Shown: one piece after another, positions 29,939 through 38,258 of the stretch
Numbering within the stretch: position 1 is the stretch's first letter
Layout: every line of letters begins with the position of its first letter
Assembly: GCA_034044135.1 (NCBI GenBank)
Contig: CP139021.1
Location: forward strand, 5,657,635 to 5,721,634
Direction: 5' to 3'
Source of the DNA: Flammeovirgaceae bacterium SG7u.111
Lineage (GTDB): Bacteria > Bacteroidota > Bacteroidia > Cytophagales > Flammeovirgaceae
Length of the DNA: 64,000 nt
Made by a program: the position numbers and the translations under genes
Notes under the pieces: model-generated
What the model saw: only the letters and a program-made list of their open reading frames with translations
The model's database searches: none
What the model was told of the DNA's origin: nothing

Positions 29939-30027
29939 GAGGTTAGATGCCAGAAATTAGAGGTTAGAAAAAAGTAAAACTCAAAAAGGGTGTTTTTTCT
30001 AACTTCTAGTTTCCAGCCTCTAACTTC
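29939..30027. repeat. Long imperfect inverted repeat
   Basis: About 35-nt arms (29939-29973 and 29993-30027) read GAGGTTAGA...AGGTTAGAAAAAA and its mismatched reverse complement. The site lies between the convergent galM and permease genes and could fold as a bidirectional terminator or be a dispersed repeat. Confidence 0.55.
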
Positions 30028-30128
30028 CCTTGCCCACGAGACATCGGATCATTATCAGTCGCGAATTAGACTACTTTTTAGGTATCAAGAAAATCATTGA
30101 GAACCATAATAACCATGGGCAGAAAACT

Positions 30129-31460
30129 CTATACTTCTGTTTCTTTCCAAAAAAGCTTAAAGGCAAAAAATGAAACGGCTACAAAGCCAAAGAAAATTGC
30201 GGCAAGCACTAGGTTGTAAAAAGTCATGGCTATAAGGGCGATGATGGCAATACCCAAGGCAAGTGCTGGGAATAATGGATAAGCGGGAACTCGGAACGGG
30301 CGAGGCATATCGGGCTCTTTTTTCCGTAAAGCAAAAAATGCTAGCATGGAAATGATATATAAGCCAAGTGCCCCAAAGCAGGCAATAGTTATGATTTCCC
30401 CAGTTTTCCCTGTGAGCAAAGCTATTATCCCGACCAACATATTGATAAGCAAAGCATTTGCAGGTGTCCTAAATTTTTTATGCACTTTTCCCAACCTCTT
30501 GGGAGCATAACCCACTCTTCCAAACTCAAAAGTAGCCCTTCCTGCCGCTAAGATTATTCCATGAAAAGAAGCGATCAAACCAAACAACCCAACTGTGACA
30601 AGTAGTTCATACATAAAAGAACCTTCGCCCACTACTTTCCCCAAAGCCAAGGGTAAAGGAGAGTCGGAGGCAACATCACTCCCTTCGGGAAAAACAACCG
30701 CTTCCCAACCTGCAACCCCTACTGAAGAACTAAATGTGAGCAAGCACAAAACTACCAGGGTCAAAATGGCTGAACCAAAGCCGATCAGTATATTTCGCTG
30801 CGGATTGACAGTTTCTTCGGCTACATTAGCCACACCTTCTATAGCCAAGAAAAACCAGATAGCAAATGGAATAGCGGCAAAAGCACCTTCTATTCCATTA
30901 GGAAGAGCATTCTGTTGTAAATTCTTAAACTCAAACTCAGGCAAAGTCACTCCGGCAAAGAGAAGCAATTCACCTACCGCTAAAATAGTAATGATAAGCT
31001 CGAAAGAAGCGGCAGCTTTTACCCCGTAGATATTCAAGCCTGTAAAAATCAAATAAGCTACAATGGCGATGGCAATGGTATCGAACTGGGGAAACGAAAG
31101 GTGGAAATATGCTCCAATGGCCAGTGCAATGGCCGGCGGGGCAAATACAAATTCTACTATCTGGGTAATGCCGGCAATAAAGCCCATATTTTTGCCTAGC
31201 CCTCGGTCGGCATAATCGAACGCCCCTCCAGCCTTGGGAATGGCGCAGGCAAGCTCCGTGTAGCTAAACGTAAAGGTCAGGTACATGATGATGATGAAAA
31301 ATGTGGCGATGGCTAGCCCAAGTGTTCCGCCTTTTTCCAGCCCCAAATTCCAACCGAAATACATGCCCGAGATTACGTACCCTACGCCTAGCCCCCAAAG
31401 CATAAGGGGACCTAATGTCTTTTTTAATTTTGGAGAAGAAACACCTTTTTGTTCTGTCAT
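30129..31460 (-). CDS. APC-family amino acid/amine permease, ethanolamine-permease type
   Basis: The 443-residue protein has about 12 TM segments. APC signatures: GVGYVISGMYFGWNLGLEKGG, FSYTELACAIPKAGGAFDYADRGLG, and FLAIEGVANVAEETVNPQRNI. These closely resemble ethanolamine permease (Eat). It would import a small amine or amino acid at the inner membrane. No ethanolamine ammonia-lyase genes are nearby, so substrate remains uncertain. Confidence 0.82.
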   Translation of the reverse strand: MTEQKGVSSPKLKKTLGPLMLWGLGVGYVISGMYFGWNLGLEKGGTLGLAIATFFIIIMYLTFTFSYTELACAIPKAGGAFDYADRGLGKNMGFIAGITQIVEFVFAPPAIALAIGAYFHLSFPQFDTIAIAIVAYLIFTGLNIYGVKAAASFELIITILAVGELLLFAGVTLPEFEFKNLQQNALPNGIEGAFAAIPFAIWFFLAIEGVANVAEETVNPQRNILIGFGSAILTLVVLCLLTFSSSVGVAGWEAVVFPEGSDVASDSPLPLALGKVVGEGSFMYELLVTVGLFGLIASFHGIILAAGRATFEFGRVGYAPKRLGKVHKKFRTPANALLINMLVGIIALLTGKTGEIITIACFGALGLYIISMLAFFALRKKEPDMPRPFRVPAYPLFPALALGIAIIALIAMTFYNLVLAAIFFGFVAVSFFAFKLFWKETEV

Positions 31461-31734
31461 TTGAGGAAATAGCTAGAATATTTAGAAAAGAGGTGATAAT
31501 TGTAGGTAGGTAAGGTGTCGACTTCAAGATTACAAAATTTGGGGGCAAATATCAAAAAAGAAGAGAGATCGTGATTTATAAATTACCTAAGCCTGTGGTT
31601 CTACTTTTTTTGAAACCGCTACAACTTTTATTATGCATTTAGTGACTTACACTATAGGTACCTATAAAAATAGGAAATGCTTAATCTGATAACTACTAGC
31701 TGATATTTTTAAAGCATCTCTAACACACATTACA

Positions 31735-33069
31735 ATGAAATCAAAAAATTACATCGGAGAAATTAGGCATTTTTTGCCACTAAGTTTGACGCTTCTGTTA
31801 TTAAGTTTTCTTACAAGTTCATGCGAAGACAAGGTTGAATACACCCGTGAATACACGGTAATGGAGCCTGTTTATATGAGCCTCGAAGAAATCAGAAAAT
31901 CTGTGGTGATAGACGAGCCACAGGAAATCAACAACACTGGTAAGCTCTACCTTTACGGACAATATATCTTGATAAATGAGCCAGGGGAGGGTATACACTT
32001 GATCGATAATGCCAATCCTTCAGATCCTAAACCTATTAATTTTATCACTATCCCGGGGAACTACGAAATGGCTGTAAGAGGCGATGTTCTATATGCCGAC
32101 AGCTACATCGACTTAGTAGCCTTGGACATCAGTAATCCTCTAGCCATAACCGAGCTAAACAGGGTTGAAGGTATTTTTAGAAACTCGAATACGCTAGGGT
32201 TGTTCGATATGGAAAAAGGAGCTATTATCGACTGGAATGCTGTAGAAAAAATAGAAGTGACCAAAGGAGAAGTTGGCGGTACCTTCCCAAGCTTTTTTAA
32301 TAAAGGGAACAATGGGTTTATAGCTATCGATGCAATGAGTTTTTCTGCTAGGGAAATGTCAGTGTCTTCTTTTATTGCGCCACAAGGACAATCTACTGGC
32401 ATAGGAGGCTCAATGGCCAAGTTCACCATTGTAGATAAATACCTCTACAGCATAGACAACAACAACCTTCAGGTATTTGATCTTTCAGACAAGGAAAACC
32501 CCTTAGCTTTAAATCGTCAAGAAGTAGGCTGGGGAATAGAAACCATTTTCCCTACTGCCGACAAACTATTTATAGGCGCTCAAAACGGAATGTATATCTA
32601 CGATAACTCCAACCCTGCTTCTCCACAATTTTTATCTCAGTACCAACATGTAATGAGTTGCGACCCAGTAGTGGTAGATGGCGATTATGCTTTCGTTACC
32701 TTGCGCGACGGCTCAGCTTGCCGTGGAGGTTTTACTAACCAGCTAGATGTTATTGACATTAGCGATCCGGCCAGCCCCACGAATGTGATCAGCTACCCTA
32801 TGTCACACCCACATGGATTAGGTGTAGATGGCGATTTGCTTTTTATTTGCGAAGGCACTTTCGGGCTTAAAATCTTCAATAAAAAAGATTTGATGGCAAT
32901 TACCTCTAATGTGGTGATGAATACCAATCAGATGCATGCATTTGATGTAATTCCTTATCAAAATAACTTGCTGATGATTGGCGATGACGGCTTGTACCAG
33001 TACGACTATTCTGACCCCGAGGAAATCAAGCAAATGAGCGTATTACCTATTGTAAGGGAAGAAAACTAA
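31735..33069 (+). CDS. LVIVD-repeat surface lipoprotein
   Basis: The 444-residue protein has a lipoprotein signal (LTLLLLSFLTSSC, Cys as anchor). A beta-propeller-like series of LVIVD repeats follows (GIHLIDNANPSDPKPINF, LVALDISNPLAITELN, LQVFDLSDKENPLALN, MYIYDNSNPASPQFLS, LDVIDISDPASPTNVI). Such proteins are common outer-membrane lipoproteins of Bacteroidota with unknown ligands. It is followed after 52 bp by a barrel-like gene, likely the same operon. Confidence 0.85.
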   Translation: MKSKNYIGEIRHFLPLSLTLLLLSFLTSSCEDKVEYTREYTVMEPVYMSLEEIRKSVVIDEPQEINNTGKLYLYGQYILINEPGEGIHLIDNANPSDPKPINFITIPGNYEMAVRGDVLYADSYIDLVALDISNPLAITELNRVEGIFRNSNTLGLFDMEKGAIIDWNAVEKIEVTKGEVGGTFPSFFNKGNNGFIAIDAMSFSAREMSVSSFIAPQGQSTGIGGSMAKFTIVDKYLYSIDNNNLQVFDLSDKENPLALNRQEVGWGIETIFPTADKLFIGAQNGMYIYDNSNPASPQFLSQYQHVMSCDPVVVDGDYAFVTLRDGSACRGGFTNQLDVIDISDPASPTNVISYPMSHPHGLGVDGDLLFICEGTFGLKIFNKKDLMAITSNVVMNTNQMHAFDVIPYQNNLLMIGDDGLYQYDYSDPEEIKQMSVLPIVREEN

Positions 33070-33121
33070 TTCAATCACCAACTTCCTTCTCTTTCGGGAA
33101 GGAAGTGTTTTTTAGATTACG

Positions 33122-33901
33122 ATGAAGAAAAACTACCTACTGCTTTTGCTTATATTGGTTTTTCCACTATTGGCTGAAGCCCAATCGACTTCCTTCGCCA
33201 AGATACAGCTCAAAAATGGGTCAAAACTTAAAGGCAATATATTAGAATCTATCGATGAAACAGGAATAGTATTAAGGCTAGACTCCGCAACGCTCAAAAT
33301 CCATCTGAACGAGGTAAAAAGCATCCGATTTTATGATTCTTCAAAAAAAAGGTTTATCCAATCTCAAACTGACATTGAGGCTATTGGACATAAAACCAGT
33401 GGCTTTTTCCATTCTATAAAAGGCGGAGTAGTTTTCGGGGATGACAACACGAACGTAAATGCCCATACAGTTAATGGTATTATGTTCAAAGAGCGCTTTG
33501 GTGCTGGAGTAGGTATTGGCTACGACCAGCACAACCCACTTTCTACCCTTCCCATCTATGCTCATTTGCGAGGCTATTTGAAGCAAGGCAAGGTATCTCC
33601 TTACTATTTTGCCGACCTCGGCTATGCCAACGCTTGGGACAATAGCGAGGATCAATTTGTAGAGGTTCACAACGTTGATGGAGGGTTATTTTTCCAAACT
33701 GGAATGGGTCTGCAAGTAAATTACAAAGGTATTTCCATGGTTTGGGGGGTGGCTTGGAGAAGCCAAAAAAGCCAAATTGACTACTCTTATTATAACTATT
33801 GGCCTACTTGGAATAGCTTTGCTCCAACTTCTGGTGGTGAGAAAATTTCGGAAAAGCGTAGCATTCGAGGACTTGAAGTCTCACTTGGTTTACTTTTCTA
33901 A
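33122..33901 (+). CDS. Exported beta-rich protein, probable outer-membrane barrel
   Basis: The 259-residue protein has a signal peptide (LLLLLILVFPLLAEA). The N-terminal part (IQLKNGSKLKGNILES, LRLDSATLKIHLNEVKSIRFY) is an LSm/SH3-like beta motif seen in Bacteroidota exported proteins. The C-terminal 150 residues show alternating aromatic strands (GAGVGIGYDQ, AHLRGYLKQGKVSPYYFADLGYANA, GLQVNYKGISMVWGVAW) and end in LGLLF, an outer-membrane barrel type of end. Function unknown. Confidence 0.7.
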   Translation: MKKNYLLLLLILVFPLLAEAQSTSFAKIQLKNGSKLKGNILESIDETGIVLRLDSATLKIHLNEVKSIRFYDSSKKRFIQSQTDIEAIGHKTSGFFHSIKGGVVFGDDNTNVNAHTVNGIMFKERFGAGVGIGYDQHNPLSTLPIYAHLRGYLKQGKVSPYYFADLGYANAWDNSEDQFVEVHNVDGGLFFQTGMGLQVNYKGISMVWGVAWRSQKSQIDYSYYNYWPTWNSFAPTSGGEKISEKRSIRGLEVSLGLLF

Positions 33902-33934
33902 TAAAAAAAATGCCCCGCGCTAAGCGTGGGGCAT
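33902..33934 (-). terminator. Terminator of the rpsF-rpsR-rplI operon
   Basis: Stem ATGCCCC[GA]CGC around a 3-nt loop (33910-33934). Read on the minus strand it is followed by eight T. It is also 9 bp past the stop of the convergent barrel-like gene. Confidence 0.85.
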
Positions 33935-33960
33935 CTTCCAAATAAGTAAGTAACCTATAA

Positions 33961-34404
33961 TTAGTTGGCAACCACCACAAATTTGATCTCATGCTTCACT
34001 TCTTTGTGAAGGTCAAGAGTTGCAGTGTACTCGCCCAACATTTTTACATCATCTTTAATGATGATTTTTCTTCTGTCGATATCAAAGCCTTTTTCAGTCA
34101 AAACATCGGCAATTTGGGTGTTAGTCACCGCTCCGAATATTTTACCTGACTCACCAGCTTTCGCTTGGATAGTAAGTGTAATATCACCTATAGACTGTGC
34201 TTTTTCCTCAGCATCAGCTTTGATTTTATCTGCTTTGTGAGCTGCTTGTCTGATATTTTCAGCAAGCACCTTTTTGTTAGAAGCAGATGCCAAAATAGCA
34301 TACCCTTGGGGGATTAAGTAGTTCCTCCCATATCCTGGCTTCACGTTCACTATGTCGTTTTTATAGCCAAGACCTTGTAGATCTTCTTTAAGAATGACTT
34401 CCAT
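33961..34404 (-). CDS. rplI: 50S ribosomal protein L9
   Basis: The 147-residue protein opens MEVILKEDLQGLGYKNDIVNVK and GYGRNYLIPQGYA, the L9 N-domain. A central helix and a C-domain follow (GKIFGAVTNTQIADVL, IDRRKI). Binds 23S rRNA in the large subunit. Last gene of the operon, 38 bp after rpsR. Confidence 0.97.
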   Translation of the reverse strand: MEVILKEDLQGLGYKNDIVNVKPGYGRNYLIPQGYAILASASNKKVLAENIRQAAHKADKIKADAEEKAQSIGDITLTIQAKAGESGKIFGAVTNTQIADVLTEKGFDIDRRKIIIKDDVKMLGEYTATLDLHKEVKHEIKFVVVAN

Positions 34405-34442
34405 TATAAAAAGAATTTTTTAATCAGAATCGAGAATAAATT

Positions 34443-34694
34443 TTATTTGAAACCGTCAGTTACGTAAGGCAACAAAGCAAGTTGTCTTGCTCTTTTTATT
34501 GCTCTAGAAACGCGTTTCTGGTATTTCCAGCTAGTACCGGTCAACCTTCTTGGCAAGATCTTACCTTGCTCGTTGAGGAATTTGGCTAAGAAATCAGGAT
34601 CTTTGTAATCAATATACTTGATATTGTGCTTTCTGAACCTACAATATTTCTTTTGTACTTCAGTCCTGCTAACAGATTCGTTCATTAATGTCAT
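34443..34694 (-). CDS. rpsR: 30S ribosomal protein S18
   Basis: The 83-residue protein has [31 protein letters not shown] and [11 protein letters not shown], all S18 hallmarks. Binds S6 in the small-subunit platform. Its start overlaps the rpsF stop by 4 bp (translational coupling). Confidence 0.97.
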   Translation of the reverse strand: MTLMNESVSRTEVQKKYCRFRKHNIKYIDYKDPDFLAKFLNEQGKILPRRLTGTSWKYQKRVSRAIKRARQLALLPYVTDGFK

Positions 34695-35077
34695 GATTTC
34701 ACCTCCTCTTTTTTATCTGATTCTGTTTCTTTTTTCTTTTTGTTGAATTTGCCTTGTCTTCTCTTTTCATTGAAGTCAACGCCATACTTGTCAAGCGACA
34801 CAGTGATAAAACGCATCACTTTCTCGTCCCTTTTCAACTCGATCTCATACTGTTTGATAACCGAAGGATCTGCCTTAAACTCAAAAAGTTGGTAGTACCC
34901 AGTCGTCTTTTTGTCGATAGGATAAGCCAGCTTTTTAATGCCCCAGCTCTCTTCATTGTAAATGTCAGCACCAAGCTCTTTCAGAGTTTCTTGGAATTTC
35001 TGTACGGTTTCCTTTATCTGTTGCTCAGATAAAACGGGAGTTATAATGAAAACCGTTTCATAATGTTTCAAACTCAT
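34691..35077 (-). CDS. rpsF: 30S ribosomal protein S6
   Basis: The 128-residue protein has the S6 ferredoxin-like fold ([50 protein letters not shown]). A charged lysine/glutamate tail ([16 protein letters not shown]) is common in Bacteroidota. First gene of rpsF-rpsR-rplI; no ssb or priB is inserted. Confidence 0.97.
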   Translation of the reverse strand: MSLKHYETVFIITPVLSEQQIKETVQKFQETLKELGADIYNEESWGIKKLAYPIDKKTTGYYQLFEFKADPSVIKQYEIELKRDEKVMRFITVSLDKYGVDFNEKRRQGKFNKKKKETESDKKEEVKS

Positions 35078-35119
35078 TGTAAATTAATGGTTTAAGATTT
35101 ACTTAATTTTTTCGAGGTG

Positions 35120-35127
35120 CAAATATA
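35120..35127 (-). promoter_or_regulatory. Bacteroidota -7 box for rpsF operon
   Basis: TATATTTG on the minus strand matches TAnnTTTG and lies about 43 bp before the rpsF start. The -33 element is not exact. Confidence 0.5.
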
Positions 35128-35234
35128 GGTGAATTCCTACGAATAAACTACCTCTTTGTCATATAAAAAAAGCTCAATGGGCTAACAAACAAAGAAAAAA
35201 TAAAATGTTACCAGATTAAAAAGCTGAATTTTTA

Positions 35235-35327
35235 GGGCGCACTCACGCAAGCCCCTTCCCGAGCAAGTGAGCCGCCCAACGCACGAACCCATTTCGGTCT
35301 CTCTTTTGCTCCCTTCCCCCAGTGCAC
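35235..35327 (+). repeat. Dispersed structured element, copy 2
   Basis: Starts GGGCGCACT and ends AGTGCAC (one mismatch in the terminal stem). Inner stem GAGCAA/TTGCTC. Core CCGCCCA-a-CGCAC...ATTTCGGTCT. Same orientation as copies 1 and 3. Confidence 0.75.
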
Positions 35328-35375
35328 ATCATCGCCAAAATACTGCATGCAAGCTCGAAAGCAATCATATTTTAG

Positions 35376-35383
35376 TATCTTTG
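35376..35383 (+). promoter_or_regulatory. -7-like box for nudix gene
   Basis: TATCTTTG matches TAnnTTTG, 38 bp upstream of the ATG at 35422. No good TTTG at the -33 spacing. Confidence 0.4.
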
Positions 35384-35421
35384 GCAAACGGACTTCCAGC
35401 CGATTTAGCAAACCAACAACC

Positions 35422-35997
35422 ATGAAAAAAGTAGAGATCAACAAAAGCCAGCTATTACTCAATGATTTTTTTAAGATTGAAGAAGCTTTTCTCAAATTTG
35501 AAAAATACAATGGGGAAATGAGCAATGAAGTAAGAAGGCTCAACCTCGATAGGGGCGACTCGGTCACTGCTATACTTTGGCACAAAGACAGGCAAAAAAT
35601 GATCTTTACCGAACAGTTCCGTTACCCTACCCACCAAAATGGCGATGGATGGATGCTCGAACTCCTTGCCGGAGGAGTTGCCAAAGGAGAAAACCCTGAA
35701 GAAGCTCTTATTAGAGAAATAGAAGAAGAAGTAGGCTATAAAGTAAATATCGTCAAATACCTCTGTAATTTTTACGCTTCCCCAGGCGGCACCTCGGAGC
35801 GGGTGTTTTTATACTACGCTGAAGTAGACGATAGCATGCTGGTTGGAGAAGGCGGTGGGCTTGACCACGAGGATGAGGACATCAAAGTAATAGAATATTC
35901 CTTAGAAGAATGCTGGGAGCTCTTCATGTCTGGAAAGGTGAATGACGCCAAAACTATAATCGGATTATTAATGTTCAAAAGAGAACTAGCCAACTAA
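35422..35997 (+). CDS. Nudix hydrolase, ADP-sugar/GDP-sugar pyrophosphatase type
   Basis: The 191-residue protein starts at 35422; the upstream in-frame ATG at 35347 reads through the leader. Nudix box GGVAKGENPEEALIREIEEEVGY fits GX5EX7REUXEEXGU fully. Upstream LLAGG and downstream NFYASPGGTSERVFLYYAEV are typical of the NudF/NudK group, which hydrolyses nucleoside-diphosphate sugars. Cytosolic. A 34-codon membrane peptide gene follows after 10 bp. Confidence 0.88.
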   Translation: MKKVEINKSQLLLNDFFKIEEAFLKFEKYNGEMSNEVRRLNLDRGDSVTAILWHKDRQKMIFTEQFRYPTHQNGDGWMLELLAGGVAKGENPEEALIREIEEEVGYKVNIVKYLCNFYASPGGTSERVFLYYAEVDDSMLVGEGGGLDHEDEDIKVIEYSLEECWELFMSGKVNDAKTIIGLLMFKRELAN

Positions 35998-36007
35998 ACG
36001 AAAAGTT

Positions 36008-36112
36008 ATGACACTGTCAAGTATAATCAGTATGCTACTAATAATAGGTTTTATTGTTGGCGGATTCATATACTTCCTATCTGTTGCCTTTAGGGAAGAA
36101 AAAGATGAATAA
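36008..36112 (+). CDS. 34-residue single-TM peptide, possibly MetS-like
   Basis: ATG at 36008 opens a 34-codon frame: short polar start, one TM (ISMLLIIGFIVGGFIYFLSV) and a charged tail (REEKDE). It resembles tiny transporter small subunits of MetS type known beside NSS-family transporters, but no such transporter gene is present. It starts 10 bp after the nudix stop, so it is probably co-transcribed. Confidence 0.6.
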   Translation: MTLSSIISMLLIIGFIVGGFIYFLSVAFREEKDE

Positions 36113-36517
36113 CTGGTTAACAGCTATTCACAAAAACAATCACCTAACACAGAAAACATTTAAACAGGTCTTTATCAAAGTTAACAAAGGCTAATCTTCC
36201 TATTTTTTAAATTCCTCTATTAAAATAGGGCAACCTGCAAAAAACAGCCGTTTACCACTATATTTTTTTACTATTTGCCCATTTTACAGAATAATACCCT
36301 TGTCTTGGCTGTATTTGCCAAACCCCTCCTTTATAACCCTGTATTTTCGAAGGCGTATACTTAAAGACAACGACTTCGAAGATAAACCCTAACTGACGTT
36401 ATAATGATGAACAACAAATTCACAAATAAACTAATACAACTACGATCTAGCTTTTTAAAACTGGTGGTAAATGATCCTGAATCCATCATTCGCAATTTCA
36501 AACCGAACGTCCAAACC
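36113..36517. other. Intergenic leader of the L,D-transpeptidase gene
   Basis: About 290 bp of clear non-coding AT-rich sequence up to the ATG at 36404. A further 114 bp, up to 36517, may be coding if that earlier start is used. No hairpin of note. Confidence 0.45.
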
Positions 36518-38185
36518 ATGATATTTAAAAACTACAAACTCTCCTCACTACTAGCTATTATAGCTCTGTTTTCATTTTCAAACCTGCAAGCTCAATTGCT
36601 TGAAGATGGGCGCTACACAAGCACTCAGAAATATATCGAGGTCAGCATGACCTTTGCCGAAGAAAACCTCCAAAACATTAAAAACCCTCGTGAAAAACAA
36701 CTAGCATGGGAAGTTCAGGCTTTTTACAAGTCAAGAAACTCAGAACCAGCATGGATAAATACTGATGGAACCCTAAAAGCCATGGCTTATCAAATGCCTG
36801 CTTATGTATCTGACATGATGCACCCATCTTATTTTAACTTTCAAAAGCTATTCAACTTATTCGAAAAATATAATGCGATTGTAGCATCGGGAGCAGTACC
36901 TAGTTCGAGGATGTTGGGCAAAATGGATTTATTTCTTACTCAAACCTATCTGGCTGTGGGCATGGTTAACCTCAATGGATATGTGTTGCCAGAAGAATTA
37001 ACAGGTATTGAATGGTATTTACCAAGCCGTACTGCAAATGTTGTTAATAACCTCACTAAAGCAGTAATTGAAGGCGATGTAAAAACTCAACTTGATAATC
37101 TATTACCTAAAGATGATGCCTACCCTAAGTTGGTAGCACATTTGGATAGGTACAAAGAAATAAAGAAAAATGGAGGCTGGCCGATGGTTTCATCTGAAAT
37201 TTTGGATGTAGAAATGGGCGATACAAGTGCCGTAGTATCTACCTTGCGCAAAAGGTTGGGAATTACTGAAGATTTAGCTACAATATTTCTTACAGGAGAA
37301 GTATACGATGAAAACCTAGTAGAAGCGGTTACATTTTACCAAAAGAGAAATGGGCTTGCAACCGATGGAAAAGTTGGCAAAAACACATTAGACAACTTGA
37401 ATATTAGCGTTGAGGAACGCATCAGGCAACTTGAATTGAATATTGAACGCTATAAGTGGCTTCCAGACCATAAAGGCAGAAAATATATTTGGGTGAATAT
37501 TCCTGAGTATATGTTGAGAATGTATGAAGACGGTCAGTTGGTAAAAGAAAATGTAGTAGTGACAGGGGCAAAAAGACATCAAACCCCTTGTTTCCAAAGC
37601 AAGTTAACTAACATCGTTTTTAACCCTTATTGGAATGTGCCCATCTCTATTGCTAAAAATGAAATAGGTCCCAAAGTAAGCCAAGATGCCCAATATTTAT
37701 TAGATAAAAATTACGAAGTGGTGAACGGCTGGGGCACTAATAAAGCGCTGGATAGCACTGAAAATATAGACTGGAATGATAAAAGTTCATATAATAAAAT
37801 AAGGTTTCGCCAAAAGCCTGGCCCTGGCAATGCATTAGGAATCGTGAAATTCAACATGCCAAATAAATGGAGTATTTATCTTCACGATACTCCTTCTAAA
37901 AGCAAGTTTAAAATGGCTCATAGGGCGTATAGCCACGGTTGCGTGAGAGTAAGCGACCCAACTAGCCTAGCCGTTTCTGTATTGGAAAATGATCCGAGAT
38001 GGTCAGAAAATGATGTACAAAAAGCAATAGCTACGGGAAAGACACAAAGAATACAAATAGTAGAAGAAATTGATGTTTACTTGGTCTATATGACGGCATG
38101 GGTTGATGATAATGGTCAACTTCAATTGCGTGAGGATGTATATGGAAGAGACAAAAAACTAGATGCCAAGTTGCAAAATATTTAA
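36518..38185 (+). CDS. L,D-transpeptidase (YkuD / YcbB type) with peptidoglycan-binding domain
   Basis: 555 residues from the ATG at 36518, chosen because it begins a signal peptide (LSSLLAIIALFSFSNLQAQ). The ATG at 36404 would add 38 residues. An N-terminal scaffold region is followed by a PG_binding_1-like helix set (LVEAVTFYQKRNGLATDGKVG). The YkuD catalytic domain has YLHDTPSK and SHGCVR, with Cys near residue 475. It forms 3-3 cross-links in peptidoglycan or attaches proteins, in the periplasm. A strong bidirectional terminator follows. Confidence 0.88.
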   Translation: MIFKNYKLSSLLAIIALFSFSNLQAQLLEDGRYTSTQKYIEVSMTFAEENLQNIKNPREKQLAWEVQAFYKSRNSEPAWINTDGTLKAMAYQMPAYVSDMMHPSYFNFQKLFNLFEKYNAIVASGAVPSSRMLGKMDLFLTQTYLAVGMVNLNGYVLPEELTGIEWYLPSRTANVVNNLTKAVIEGDVKTQLDNLLPKDDAYPKLVAHLDRYKEIKKNGGWPMVSSEILDVEMGDTSAVVSTLRKRLGITEDLATIFLTGEVYDENLVEAVTFYQKRNGLATDGKVGKNTLDNLNISVEERIRQLELNIERYKWLPDHKGRKYIWVNIPEYMLRMYEDGQLVKENVVVTGAKRHQTPCFQSKLTNIVFNPYWNVPISIAKNEIGPKVSQDAQYLLDKNYEVVNGWGTNKALDSTENIDWNDKSSYNKIRFRQKPGPGNALGIVKFNMPNKWSIYLHDTPSKSKFKMAHRAYSHGCVRVSDPTSLAVSVLENDPRWSENDVQKAIATGKTQRIQIVEEIDVYLVYMTAWVDDNGQLQLREDVYGRDKKLDAKLQNI

Positions 38186-38204
38186 AAAACTCATAGCTGT
38201 ACAA

Positions 38205-38243
38205 ACACAAAAGCCTCGCAGTTAACCTGCGAGGCTTTTGTGT
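38205..38243. terminator. Bidirectional terminator
   Basis: Perfect 16-bp stem (38205-38220 / 38228-38243) around a 7-nt loop, with GCCTCGCA core, between the convergent L,D-transpeptidase and OmpA-family genes. Confidence 0.88.
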
Positions 38244-38258
38244 TCTTCAGGGTAAAAA

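Larger units (their letters stand above)
35078..35421. other. Divergent region between rpsF and nudix gene
   Basis: About 340 bp holding the rpsF promoter, dispersed structured element copy 2 (35235-35327) and a TATCTTTG box for the nudix gene. No gene. Confidence 0.6.

Noticed and set aside
30129-31460. Ethanolamine utilisation cluster
   Set aside because: Only the permease is present; no ammonia-lyase, reactivase or shell genes.
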